Source: Myroides odoratus DSM 2801
GTDB taxonomy: Bacteria > Bacteroidota > Bacteroidia > Flavobacteriales > Flavobacteriaceae
Assembly: GCF_000243275.1 (NCBI RefSeq)
Contig: NZ_CM001437.1
Coordinates: forward strand, 946,019-1,010,018
DNA: 64,000 nucleotides
Direction: 5' to 3'
This document shows, piece by piece, positions 35,635 through 44,445 of the stretch; positions within the stretch are counted from its first letter, which is position 1; each line of letters starts with the position of its first letter. The notes beneath the pieces are model-generated. The model was not told the DNA's origin. It worked only from the letters and a program-made list of their open reading frames with translations, and ran no database searches. A program made the translations under genes and the position numbers.

Positions 35635-36285
35635 TTAATGTGGTGTTTTAAGCGCTATTTTCAGCGTTTCTTTGAGTTCACTCAACATCATCGCTGTAGC
35701 CCCCCAGATGGTATAGTTCTTGTAAATAAAGGCCGGTACATGCGTCCAAGACGCATAGCTTGTTTTCATTTGCACCTCTTGGATTAATTGATCTTGTAAT
35801 AAGATATCCAAGGGCAATTCAATAATATTCGCTACTTCAAAATCATCCGGAGTAAAAGACAACTCTTTCTGTGAAATACCCAAATACGGTTGTACATAGA
35901 AATTACTAGGCGGAATATAAATTTTAGTATACGGTTGAATAATTTGTATATCCCGATCTACAATCCCTACTTCTTCCTGTGTTTCTCGCAGCGCTGTATG
36001 CACTAAATCAATATCCTCTTGCTCGTACTTTCCTCCTGGAAATCCTACTTGCCCCGAATGAACGCCTTTGTAGGTGGCGCGTTCAATGAGAAGTACATGG
36101 GTTTTCTGTCCTTTGGGATACAACAACATCATCACAGCAGATTCTCTGGGATTGCGTTCCTCAAAATCATCTGCATACAAATAAGGGATCCTTTCTACAG
36201 GGATCATCAGGCGATGCGCATCAATACCCGCAGGGGTTGCACCTTTAATTTGCTCGATCTTATGCAAAAAAGAATCAAATGTCAT
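35635..36285 (-). CDS. Nudix hydrolase (CoA pyrophosphatase-like)
   Basis: 216 residues. The Nudix box GGKYEQEDIDLVHTALRETQ continues to EEVGI (about 85-110), complete with the metal-binding REx2EE. The preceding VGFPGGK and the following PPSNFYVQPYLG segment suit the NudL/CoAse branch, which cleaves CoA and acyl-CoA. The long lead segment RIPYLYADDFEERNPRESAVMMLLYP also fits. It runs in the same direction as plsC and is divergent from the DUF4268 gene. Confidence 0.88.
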   Translation of the reverse strand: MTFDSFLHKIEQIKGATPAGIDAHRLMIPVERIPYLYADDFEERNPRESAVMMLLYPKGQKTHVLLIERATYKGVHSGQVGFPGGKYEQEDIDLVHTALRETQEEVGIVDRDIQIIQPYTKIYIPPSNFYVQPYLGISQKELSFTPDDFEVANIIELPLDILLQDQLIQEVQMKTSYASWTHVPAFIYKNYTIWGATAMMLSELKETLKIALKTPH

Positions 36286-36336
36286 AGATTTGCTTTATCA
36301 AATAAACATGTACCTAAATTTACGACTTTATCAATC

Positions 36337-36780
36337 ATGTATAGTAAAGAAGATGCTAAAAGAATAAAAAAAGAATTTTGGATTCAATTTGCCGCTGAAT
36401 ATCCAAGAAAGTGGTTGTTGCACAATACCAAAATTAAAGATGTTTCTTTTAAGTTTTATGCAGACAATAAAAAAGCAGAAGTACTCCTTGATATTGAACC
36501 AAGAGATGAAGAGAAGAGAACCATTTATTACGAAAAAATAGAATCGCTTCGAACAATCCTATTGGAAGAGCATCTACCTGATGCCCTATTTGAACGCAAC
36601 TACTACCTCGAAAACGGAAAATTAATCAGTCGCATTTGGGTTTCTTTGGACCATGTTTCTATTAATAATCCAAAGACTTGGGAGAATATTTTTGAATTTT
36701 TCAACGAAAAAATGACAGCATTCGAAATTTTCTTTTACGAATACGAAGATTATATCCGAGATTTAGAAATAAATACTTAA
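36337..36780 (+). CDS. DUF4268 protein
   Basis: 147 residues from the ATG at 36337; the longer frame from 36019 is antisense to the Nudix gene and was dropped. It is a compact soluble protein with KEFWIQFAAEYPRKWLLHNT near the start and FEIFFYEYEDYIRDL at the end, matching DUF4268, which also occurs fused to nuclease-like domains. No signal peptide. Function unknown. The next gene starts 39 bp downstream and may be cotranscribed. Confidence 0.8.
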   Translation: MYSKEDAKRIKKEFWIQFAAEYPRKWLLHNTKIKDVSFKFYADNKKAEVLLDIEPRDEEKRTIYYEKIESLRTILLEEHLPDALFERNYYLENGKLISRIWVSLDHVSINNPKTWENIFEFFNEKMTAFEIFFYEYEDYIRDLEINT

Positions 36781-36819
36781 CTTTTCCGTTACAATACTAG
36801 TTCGTTCGAAAAAAACTCC

Positions 36820-38688
36820 ATGCTAAGATTTATCTCGTTTTTCGTTTTCATTTGTCTCGCCTTGCAAGTCAGTTTTGCACAGGTTAGACCTATATTGAAA
36901 GTAGATACTGTCATACCAAAACTGGATAGTCTTCAAATGAAAAAATTACCTTTTCAAGTAGAAAAGGATACAACCCAGATTTTTTCTAACCTAAAAGAGA
37001 AGAACAAAGGAAGCAAGATTGGTCGTTTATTCAACAGGCTAGTATACAAAAGTAACAAGCGATTGGTTGCGCATGCACCAGAAGTTCAGGTTAATCGACA
37101 CCTGGACCGCGGAGAGGGAAAAATCATTCGCAACATCAATATTACGACGCTAGATCCTTTTGGTTATTCCGAAAAAGACTCCCTTAAAAAACCAACAAAA
37201 TCGTTGGAAATATGGGGGAATCGCGCGCACTTGAAGACAAAGAAATTTACAATTCGAAACTTTTTACTCTTTACTGAAGGGGATGTTTTTGACTCCTTGA
37301 AGGTGAAAGAATCGGAGCGTTTAATTCGTACACAACGTTATGTTCGTCGTGTATTGATTACTGCTGTTCCAACCGCATCACCGGATTCCATTGATGTGTC
37401 CATTCGAGAGTTGGATTCTTGGACTATTTACCCAAGTGGATCTATCTCTACTTCTTCCATGCGACTCAAATTAACTGATCGAAACTTCGGAGGGTTTGGA
37501 CATGATGTAACCGTACAATACATTACGCGTTTCAAAGAAAATCGCCAAGGGGCTTATTTTAGCTATTCGGTGAATAACATTCAGAATACCTTTATTCGCT
37601 CCAATATTTTATTCAATCAAGATGCTTGGGGTAATTATGTCAAGGGAGTTTCACTCAATCGTCCTTTCTATTCCCCTTATGCCAAATGGGCAGGAGGTGT
37701 AAGTGCACAACAGCGCTTTAGGCGTGATTCACTCCCCGATCAAAATATGAAATACAGCTTGGAGTCTGTCAAATACAATACCTATGACTATTGGGCTGGG
37801 TATTCTATTCCGGTAGAAACCAAGAGCCCTATTATAACGAATTTGCGTACTTCCCTTCGTTTTGTCAAGGAAAACTACCACAAAACGCCAGGAAAAGAAT
37901 ACGACCCTTATGATTACTACCGCGATCAACGCTTGTATTTAGCTTCGGTCAGCTTAACCTCCACCAATTATATCCAAGATCGATTTATTTTCAACTACGA
38001 TATCATTGAAGACGTTCAAGTAGGTAAGATCTTGGCTTTAACAGGTGGGATGCGCGATAAATACAATAAAAGACGCGCTTATTTTGGTGCTCGATTTGCT
38101 ATGGGTGGTTACACCAAATTAGGCTATTTTGCAGGTAATATCGAATGGGGAGGCCATTTTCACGGCGGAAAAACGGAACAGGCCGCCTTCCGATTGGAAG
38201 GAACCTATTTCACTCGACTCTTTGTTTGGGGCGATTGGAGATTCCGTCATTTCTTTGTTCCTCAATTGGTTGTCGGATCACATCGCTATGATCACATTGG
38301 GGATGAACTGAAAATAGAAGGAATCATTCAAGGAATACGCGCACAAAAGATTACAGGAACAAAACGACTTTCTCTGGCCTATCAATGGCAATCTTACGCT
38401 CCTTATGAGTGGAAGGGATTTCGCTTTAACCCCTATTTTAGCTTCGAAGGAGCTTTTATCGGAGATAGCAGTAATCGCTTGCTTGATCCTAAGCTTTACT
38501 CTCGCTTTAGTTTAGGTTTGGTAGCGAATAACGATTACCTCGTATTTAGTAAAGTAACGGTGTCGTTGGTGTATTATCCAACCATGCCTGATTCTGGGAA
38601 TAGTGTATTCCGCGCAAATTCCGTTCAATATAACATGGAACTGCCTAATTTCAATTATGACAGACCGCAAACGGTATCTTATTATTAG
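36820..38688 (+). CDS. POTRA plus beta-barrel outer membrane protein
   Basis: 622 residues with signal peptide (ending VSFAQ). A POTRA-like domain lies at about 100-195 (KIIRNINITTLDPFGY, FLLFTEGDVFDSLKVKESERLIR, IDVSIRELDSWTIYP). A membrane barrel follows (about 195-622) with alternating aromatic strands such as GAYFSYSVNN and YFTRLFVWGDWRF. The layout is that of small BamA/ShlB-like or surface-antigen proteins with one POTRA. Passenger or assembly role unknown. Follows DUF4268 by 39 bp. Confidence 0.85.
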   Translation: MLRFISFFVFICLALQVSFAQVRPILKVDTVIPKLDSLQMKKLPFQVEKDTTQIFSNLKEKNKGSKIGRLFNRLVYKSNKRLVAHAPEVQVNRHLDRGEGKIIRNINITTLDPFGYSEKDSLKKPTKSLEIWGNRAHLKTKKFTIRNFLLFTEGDVFDSLKVKESERLIRTQRYVRRVLITAVPTASPDSIDVSIRELDSWTIYPSGSISTSSMRLKLTDRNFGGFGHDVTVQYITRFKENRQGAYFSYSVNNIQNTFIRSNILFNQDAWGNYVKGVSLNRPFYSPYAKWAGGVSAQQRFRRDSLPDQNMKYSLESVKYNTYDYWAGYSIPVETKSPIITNLRTSLRFVKENYHKTPGKEYDPYDYYRDQRLYLASVSLTSTNYIQDRFIFNYDIIEDVQVGKILALTGGMRDKYNKRRAYFGARFAMGGYTKLGYFAGNIEWGGHFHGGKTEQAAFRLEGTYFTRLFVWGDWRFRHFFVPQLVVGSHRYDHIGDELKIEGIIQGIRAQKITGTKRLSLAYQWQSYAPYEWKGFRFNPYFSFEGAFIGDSSNRLLDPKLYSRFSLGLVANNDYLVFSKVTVSLVYYPTMPDSGNSVFRANSVQYNMELPNFNYDRPQTVSYY

Positions 38689-38804
38689 GTTGTGGGTTGT
38701 GGTGAGATGATGAGAGGGTGAGTTAAGAGTTAAAGGTTATGATTGAACGTCCCTAAATAGGGATTGACCGTTTTCAAACATTAATTTCATTATTAAATAT
38801 ATAA

Positions 38805-38842
38805 TAAATGGTTTGTAGAAAGTACTTTCTACAAACCATTTA
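38805..38842. terminator. Perfect 38-bp palindrome, likely two-way terminator
   Basis: TAAATGGTTTGTAGAAAGT is followed directly by its exact reverse complement, then TTTTTA. It can end the outer-membrane protein gene. Confidence 0.7.
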
Positions 38843-39057
38843 TTTTTAGATTCAACAGGAGATATTTTTCTTATTGAATTATGTGGTTTTTTATTATAGT
38901 ATTAATTGACTACTTTTTTACAGGTTTTCGATATTCTAAATAATCATTTGTAATGGTTCTTTTAATACGCTCCGCGTAAACGCTATCTTGATCAGAAGTA
39001 GAAAAAGCCATATTTATTTGGTTATTATTGTTTTTTATGGCGTTAGAGATCATGGAA

Positions 39058-39146
39058 CTCTTAACCCACACCCCATAACTCTTAACCCACACCCCATAAC
39101 TCTTAACCCTTAACCCACAACTCATAACCCACAACTCATAACCCAA
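39058..39146 (+). repeat. Degenerate TTAACCC tandem run, locus 2
   Basis: Units such as CTCTTAACCCACACCCCATAA and AACCCACAACTCAT follow one another to the end of the GlmU-family gene. They are relatives of those at 19721-19758 and 41005-41196. Confidence 0.75.
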
Positions 39147-39149
39147 AAA

Positions 39150-40340
39150 CTATCTACTCAACTTCGCTTGGAAGCGTTCTAATTTATTTTCTTCAGCCAA
39201 GTGGCGAATAATTTTTTCTTCTACTGCGGTCCATTCAATATGACGGCGACTCATCACGATTTGCATCGTTTTGATGGCTTTATCAACATCATACACATCG
39301 TCTAAGTCTTTGCCTCCCCAAGTAAAGCTTGGTAAAAACGTTTTTGGAAAACCTCCTCCAAAAATACTACAAGCCACTCCAACTACGGTTCCTGTATTGA
39401 ACATGGTATTGATTCCACTTTTACTGTGATCGCCCATCATCAAACCGCAAAACTGCAAACCTGTATTTTCTACCGCCTGAGTTTCATAGCTCCATAATTT
39501 TACTGGTGCATAATTATTCTTCAAGTTTGAATTATTTGTATCTGCTCCTAGGTTACACCACTCTCCAAGTACTGAATTCCCCAAGAAACCATCATGTCCT
39601 TTATTTGAATAACCAAACATCACAGAATTGCTTACCTCTCCACCTACTCTACACTCGGGTCCGATTGTCGTAGCACCATAGATTTTAGCTCCCATTTTTA
39701 CTTGAGCTCCTTCACACAAAGCAAAAGGTCCACGAATAATAGCCCCTTCCATGATTTCAGTATTCTTCCCAATGTAAATAGGACCTGTAGTTGCATTTAG
39801 GGTAACAAAGTTCAATACCGCTCCTTCTTCAATGAATACTTGTTCACGACCAAGTACCTGAACGGTGGCAGGAATAGGTTCTGAAATACGATCTTCAGTC
39901 AACAAGGCATAATCTTGACGAATAGCTGCGTCGTTGTATTGAAAAATATCCCAGGTATGTTCAATCTTAATCAATGAACCTGAAAAATCAAGGATTTCAT
40001 ATTCATCAAAATCAATATCCTCTTGTTCCTCTTCTGTAAAGAAAGCGACAATATCTTCCTGGTATCCAATCGCTTGATTAGGCTTTAATTCTTGAATCAA
40101 CTCCACCAACTGCTCATTAGGCAAGAACGCGCTATTAATCATAATATTTTGTTCTGTTTCAACCATGGGAAACTTAGCTTCTAAGTATTCCTCCGTTACT
40201 GTAGTCGTGGTATATCCCAAATATTTCTCCCATTTCTCGCGAATGGTTAAAATTCCTACGCGGATATCCGCTACGGGTCTTGTAAAAGTGAAAGGCAATA
40301 AGGCATTTCTTACCTCTCCATCAAATAAAATATAATTCAT
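39150..40340 (-). CDS. GlmU-family putative sugar-nucleotidyltransferase
   Basis: 396 residues from the second ATG (MNYILFDG), which fits the family; a start at 40355 is possible. A nucleotidyltransferase-like part (1-170) with LFDGEVRNALLPFTFTRPVAD precedes a left-handed beta helix (about 175-330: IGKNTEIMEGAIIRGPFAL, GAKIYGATTIGPECRVGGEV, SVLGEWCNLGADTNN). The G-G-x-G-T pyrophosphorylase loop is not intact, so UDP-GlcNAc formation is uncertain. 109 bp of intergenic sequence separate it from L31. Confidence 0.85.
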   Translation of the reverse strand: MNYILFDGEVRNALLPFTFTRPVADIRVGILTIREKWEKYLGYTTTTVTEEYLEAKFPMVETEQNIMINSAFLPNEQLVELIQELKPNQAIGYQEDIVAFFTEEEQEDIDFDEYEILDFSGSLIKIEHTWDIFQYNDAAIRQDYALLTEDRISEPIPATVQVLGREQVFIEEGAVLNFVTLNATTGPIYIGKNTEIMEGAIIRGPFALCEGAQVKMGAKIYGATTIGPECRVGGEVSNSVMFGYSNKGHDGFLGNSVLGEWCNLGADTNNSNLKNNYAPVKLWSYETQAVENTGLQFCGLMMGDHSKSGINTMFNTGTVVGVACSIFGGGFPKTFLPSFTWGGKDLDDVYDVDKAIKTMQIVMSRRHIEWTAVEEKIIRHLAEENKLERFQAKLSR

Positions 40341-40420
40341 AACACTTTGTATCAATTCATAGATTAGTCAAAGTTAATCGAATCTGTTAAAAAAACAGCA
40401 CTTTTTAATCAGATATAAGC

Positions 40421-40455
40421 AAAAAAAAACCTCCCAATTGCTTGGAAGGTTTTCA
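40421..40455 (-). terminator. Terminator of rpmE2
   Basis: AAAACCTcCCAA / TTGGaAGGTTTT around TTGC, with T-run on the minus strand. Confidence 0.78.
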
Positions 40456-40475
40456 TTATCTTAAATAAATTCAGA

Positions 40476-40727
40476 CTATTTGTTGAATTTAGCGTATTTG
40501 TTTTTGAATTTATCGATACGTCCTGCAGTATCAATAAGTTTAGATTTACCTGTGTAGAATGGGTGAGATGTACGAGAAATCTCCATTTTGAACACTGGGT
40601 ATTCTACTCCATCAACTTCAATTGTTTCTTTTGTTTCAACTGTTGATTTTGTAATGAATACGTCTTCATTTGACATATCTTTAAATGCTACTAATCTGTA
40701 ATTTTCTGGGTGAATACCTTTTTTCAT
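40476..40727 (-). CDS. rpmE2: 50S ribosomal protein L31 type B
   Basis: 83 residues: [19 protein letters not shown], then [21 protein letters not shown], the L31 signature. The zinc-binding CxxC of type A is absent, so this is the zinc-independent form (type B). Located on the 50S surface, near the 30S contact. It has its own terminator. It lies downstream of a repeat block that separates it from the copper genes. Confidence 0.97.
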   Translation of the reverse strand: MKKGIHPENYRLVAFKDMSNEDVFITKSTVETKETIEVDGVEYPVFKMEISRTSHPFYTGKSKLIDTAGRIDKFKNKYAKFNK

Positions 40728-41199
40728 GATAAATCTTGTTTAAAAAATTGAGCTATTCTCTATTTCGAAGCTTCCTGTTCTCAAGAAAGGTGTAAACGTT
40801 GAATAACTTTTGGGTTATACTTATTTTATTAAGCATGCAAATTTACAATTTAATTTGAAACTACAAATTTTTTTATTGTTTTTTTGTGGGGGTTAGCGGT
40901 TGGAAGTTAGAAGTTATGGGTTAGAAGTTATGGGTTAGAAGTTAGAAGTTATGGGTTATGGGTTGGAAGTTAGAAGTTATGGGTTAGAAGTTAGGAATTG
41001 AAAGTTATGGGCACTCTTAACCCTCAACTCTTAACCCTCAACTCTTAACCCTCAACTCTTAACCCTTAACCCTCAACTCTTAACCCTCAACTCTTAACCC
41101 TCAACTCTTAACCCTTAACTCTTAACCCTTAACTCTTAACCCTTAACTCTTAACCCTTAACCCTTAACTCTTAACCCTTAACCCTTAACTCTTAACCTT
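40728..41199. repeat. Large TTAACCC/GGGTTA inverted repeat block between rpmE2 and the copper chaperone
   Basis: 472 bp without a gene. Up to about 40870 it looks like normal leader sequence of rpmE2. From about 40893 to 41004 the plus strand carries GGGTTAGAAGTTAT-type units; from 41012 to 41196 it carries CTCTTAACCCTCAA and CTCTTAACCCTTAA units. The second set is roughly the reverse complement of the first, making an imperfect long inverted repeat. Confidence 0.8.
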
Positions 41200-41415
41200 C
41201 TACAAACTTTCCGCTTTAAATCCTTTTTTCTTAATGATGTTTACCACTTCCTCTGCAGTTAACGCATCATTTTTTACGGTTAGAATTTTATCGCTAACTG
41301 TCGTATCCACAGTCCATTGTCCTTCTCCTACTGCTTCGTTTAAATCAGCTGTTACTTTACCTACACAGTTTGAGCAATTTAAATTAGTCTTGAATTGAAT
41401 ATTTGTATTGTCCAT
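41200..41415 (-). CDS. Heavy-metal-associated (HMA) domain protein, copper chaperone-like
   Basis: 71 residues. The single HMA domain has the metal site LNCSNCVGKV (CxxC at about 14-17), with the usual ferredoxin-like beta-alpha-beta pattern to KKKGFKAESL. It is likely to hand Cu+ to the CopA ATPase encoded upstream on the same strand, but 515 bp lie between them, so it may have its own promoter. Periplasmic signal absent; cytoplasmic. Confidence 0.88.
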   Translation of the reverse strand: MDNTNIQFKTNLNCSNCVGKVTADLNEAVGEGQWTVDTTVSDKILTVKNDALTAEEVVNIIKKKGFKAESL

Positions 41416-41930
41416 TTTTATATCTTTTTAATGATTATTACTAAAGCAAATGTCCTTCTTTTTCTGCTATAATCTGTTATACTATTCTTAGTATATTTTG
41501 TGAGATTTATCGTTTTCCTCTCTTTTGTCCCTTTCTTATTTGCGCGTTGAACAATAAAGCTTTTCGCTGTGTTTTTATTCTTTCTTTCCTAACCTTGGTC
41601 TAGAATTTACTACTCCTTAGCTTGTAGTTTGCTTGAAGTTTGCTTGGGGTTTCTTCGAGTTTGCTTGGAGTTTGCTTGGAGTTTTACTCGATAAAAGCCC
41701 TTTTTGTCGAAGGATAGTCCAAGAAAGGTCGAAGGAAACTCCTAGGAAACTCCAAGAAAGCCCCCAGTATCTATTAATCATCCCCTACGAACAACCGTAT
41801 AAATAATCTTCTATTCTTTTTATCTTCTATTTTCTTTTTCAGCCTAGTTCTATCTATCACACCAATAAAAAAAGTGCCTCTTTAAACCAGAGACACTTTT
41901 TAAAACAAATTATAGATGAATCAAACTGTA
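41416..41930. repeat. Intergenic region with a TTTGCTTGGAG inverted repeat
   Basis: 515 bp. A left arm (about 41616-41686) with several TTGCTTGGAGTTTGC-like units faces a right arm (41717-41764: AGTCCAAGAAAGGTCGAAGG, AACTCCTAGGAAACTCC). They form an imperfect long hairpin. The copA terminator lies at 41865-41903. The promoter of the chaperone gene must lie near 41416-41480. Confidence 0.65.
41865..41903 (-). terminator. Terminator of copA
   Basis: AAAAAGTGcCTCT / AGAGaCACTTTTT around TTAAACC, with T-run on the minus strand. Confidence 0.72.
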
Positions 41931-44357
41931 CTACATTTCTATTTTTTTCCATTTTAAGCGCAAACTATTACTCACCACACTGACACTACTTAATGCCATG
42001 GCTGCACCTGCAATCATTGGATTTAATAAGAATCCATTTACCGAATACAAGATTCCTGCGGCAATTGGAATACCAATTAAGTTATAAATAAAGGCCCAAA
42101 ACAAGTTTTGTTTGATGGTGCTAACCGTTTGTTTAGACAATCGAATCGCTTGAGGAATTTTAGTCAAGTCTGAAGAAATGATTGTCATTTTTGCAACATC
42201 CATCGCAATATCACTTCCTTTCCCCATGGCAATACTCACATCTGCTGTTGCTAAGGCCGTACTGTCATTAATTCCATCTCCAACCATGGCAACCACTTTT
42301 CCTTGTTGCTGTAATTCTTTTACAAAATCAGCTTTATCTTGTGGCAGTACCTCTGCTTTATAATGTTGAATTCCCGTTTGTTTCGCGATCGCTTGCGCAG
42401 TTGCTTCATTATCTCCGGTAAGCATATACAATTGAATCCCCATGGCTTGTAACTCTTGAATAGCCTGAACTGACGTTTGCTTGATTTGATCGGAGATTGC
42501 AATAACCGCTAAAGCTTGTTTACTATCTGCAAACCAAACCACCGTTTTAGAGTCTGCCCCCCATTGAACCGCTTGTTCTTGTAAACTATTCGCAATAGTA
42601 ATCTGATGCTCTTGTAACAATTTTTTATTTCCGACATAATAGGTTTCCCCCTGATAATCTGCTTTCGCTCCTTTTCCGGTGATACTATCAAAAGCCGTAA
42701 TTGTCGTTTGTTCTTCTGTTTTAAAATAAGCAACTACCGCTTCTGCCAATGGGTGTTCTGATTGTTTCTCAATACTGAGTAATACCTCTTTTCTCTCATC
42801 ATTGTCCTCTAGCCATTTCATTCCTGTTACTTGAGGTCTTCCTTCTGTGATAGTTCCTGTTTTATCCAATACAATAGCAGATACATTTTTAGCCAATTCT
42901 AAACTCTCTGCATCTTTAATCAAGATTCCATGCTCTGCTCCTTTACCAACTCCTACCATAATAGCTGTTGGCGTAGCTAATCCCAAGGCACATGGACAAG
43001 CGATAACCAATACCGTTACAGCAGCCAATAAACCTTGAACAACCCCGTGTTCTCCACCGAGTAACAACCATAACACAAAAGTCAATATAGCGATTCCTAT
43101 TACTACCGGAACGAATATCCCCGCAATCTTATCTACTAATTTTTGTACGGGTGCTTTACTTCCTTGTGCATCTTGCACCATACGGATGATTTGCGCCAAC
43201 ATCGTTTCTTTCCCTACTTTAACCGCTTCAAACTGAAAACTTCCTTTCTGGTTAATTGTTCCAGCAAAAACCTTTTCCCCTTCTTTTTTCAATACTGGTA
43301 CAGGTTCCCCACTCAACATACTTTCATCCACATACGAATTTCCAGTCAACACCATTCCATCTACGGCAATCTTTTCTCCTGGTTTAACAAGAAGCACCGC
43401 ACCAACCTCTACTTCCTCGATTGGTATTTGTTTTTCTGTTCCATCCGCCTGAATAACGAGTACCGTTTTAGGTTGAAGTCCCATTAATTTTTTAATTGCA
43501 GAAGAAGTATTTCCTTTCGCTTTCTCTTCCAATAATTTTCCAAGTAAAATAAAAGCGATGATAACTGCTGCCGCCTCAAAATAAACGTGTGCTTCTAATC
43601 CTCTACGCGCCCAGAAATCGGCAAATAGCATATTGAATACACTAAAAATATATGCAATTCCTGTACTCAATGCCACTAATGTATCCATATTGGCTGAGCG
43701 GTTTTTCGTTTGTTTCCATGCATTAACAAAGAAATCTTTTCCAAAATACAACAAAACTGGCGTGGAGAATAACCACATGATTTCATTGCCATACGGCATA
43801 TCCATAAAAAACATCCCAATGATAACCACAGGGATAGACAGGATCACTGCCCCAAACGTTTTTCGCTTTAATTGTTTGAATTTTTCAGCGTGAATTGCCT
43901 CTAAAGATTCTTGTTGTTTCGTTTCATCTACGAGTAGTAAATCATACCCTGCACCTTGTACGGCCTTTTGAAGTTGTACCGCATTGGTCAAAGTAGGCAA
44001 GTACTCTACCGTTAAATTTCCTGTAGCAAAATTCACTGAAGCCTCTACAACTCCTTCTTCAAAGCTGACAATGCTCTCCGCACTACCCGCACAAGAAGCA
44101 CAAGTCATCCCTAAAACGGGAAAGGTTTGTTTTACGGTTGGTACATCATAGCCCAAATCGCGCACCTTTTTTACGGCTTGTCCAATAATTTCAGGATCGG
44201 CAATTGAAATTGCCACGCGTTCATTATTCAGCTCCACTTTAGGTGACTCAATGCCTTTCACTTGAGTCAATCCTTTTTCTACAATTAGAGCACAATGTTC
44301 GCTGTGAACTTGCTCCAACGGTAGGTATACTACTTTATGTTTACTATTCGTCGTCAT
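41931..44357 (-). CDS. copA: Copper-translocating P-type ATPase
   Basis: 808 residues from ATG at 44357; the next ATG upstream (44384) lies inside an inverted repeat. The first HMA-like domain (about 10-75) has only one Cys (SEHC) at the metal site. The second (about 78-145) is intact: GMTCASCAGS. Ion-channel motif CPC in VIACPCALGLATP, phosphorylation site DKTGTITEG, actuator SGEPVPV (TGE-like), hinge GDGINDS. It exports Cu+ across the inner membrane. Divergence of the first HMA is noted. Next to the AraC/HMA regulator. Confidence 0.95.
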   Translation of the reverse strand: MTTNSKHKVVYLPLEQVHSEHCALIVEKGLTQVKGIESPKVELNNERVAISIADPEIIGQAVKKVRDLGYDVPTVKQTFPVLGMTCASCAGSAESIVSFEEGVVEASVNFATGNLTVEYLPTLTNAVQLQKAVQGAGYDLLLVDETKQQESLEAIHAEKFKQLKRKTFGAVILSIPVVIIGMFFMDMPYGNEIMWLFSTPVLLYFGKDFFVNAWKQTKNRSANMDTLVALSTGIAYIFSVFNMLFADFWARRGLEAHVYFEAAAVIIAFILLGKLLEEKAKGNTSSAIKKLMGLQPKTVLVIQADGTEKQIPIEEVEVGAVLLVKPGEKIAVDGMVLTGNSYVDESMLSGEPVPVLKKEGEKVFAGTINQKGSFQFEAVKVGKETMLAQIIRMVQDAQGSKAPVQKLVDKIAGIFVPVVIGIAILTFVLWLLLGGEHGVVQGLLAAVTVLVIACPCALGLATPTAIMVGVGKGAEHGILIKDAESLELAKNVSAIVLDKTGTITEGRPQVTGMKWLEDNDERKEVLLSIEKQSEHPLAEAVVAYFKTEEQTTITAFDSITGKGAKADYQGETYYVGNKKLLQEHQITIANSLQEQAVQWGADSKTVVWFADSKQALAVIAISDQIKQTSVQAIQELQAMGIQLYMLTGDNEATAQAIAKQTGIQHYKAEVLPQDKADFVKELQQQGKVVAMVGDGINDSTALATADVSIAMGKGSDIAMDVAKMTIISSDLTKIPQAIRLSKQTVSTIKQNLFWAFIYNLIGIPIAAGILYSVNGFLLNPMIAGAAMALSSVSVVSNSLRLKWKKIEM

Positions 44358-44370
44358 AATTCTACTGGTA

Positions 44371-44385
44371 TTTGTATGGTACAAA
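44371..44385. promoter_or_regulatory. Inverted repeat upstream of copA, candidate operator
   Basis: TTTGTA-TGG-TACAAA, with 6-bp arms, 14 bp before the copA start. It stands between copA and the regulator gene and may bind the regulator. Confidence 0.35.
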
Positions 44386-44445
44386 TTTGGCCATTATCGA
44401 CTAATAAACTGTTATGTAATTTCGGGTTTGATTTGTAACTTTTAC

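Larger units (their letters stand above)
38689..39149. repeat. Intergenic region with palindrome and TTAACCC-type repeats
   Basis: 461 bp. It holds a G-rich degenerate stretch (38690-38735), an inverted repeat CCCTA-AA-TAGGG followed by AT (38751-38764), a perfect 38-bp palindrome (38805-38842) and a tandem run of TAACCCACA(C/A)C-type units (39058-39146). A minus-strand frame (39049-38910, 47 residues with NMAFSTSDQDSVYAERIKR) may be a gene remnant but is not supported further. Confidence 0.6.

Noticed and set aside
36019..36336. N-terminal extension of the DUF4268 gene
   Set aside because: It is antisense to the Nudix gene and not family-like. The ATG at 36337 gives the normal protein.
40893..41196. 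CRISPR-like appearance of the TTAACCC block
   Set aside because: Units are 7-15 bases, degenerate and without unique spacers. No cas genes are present.
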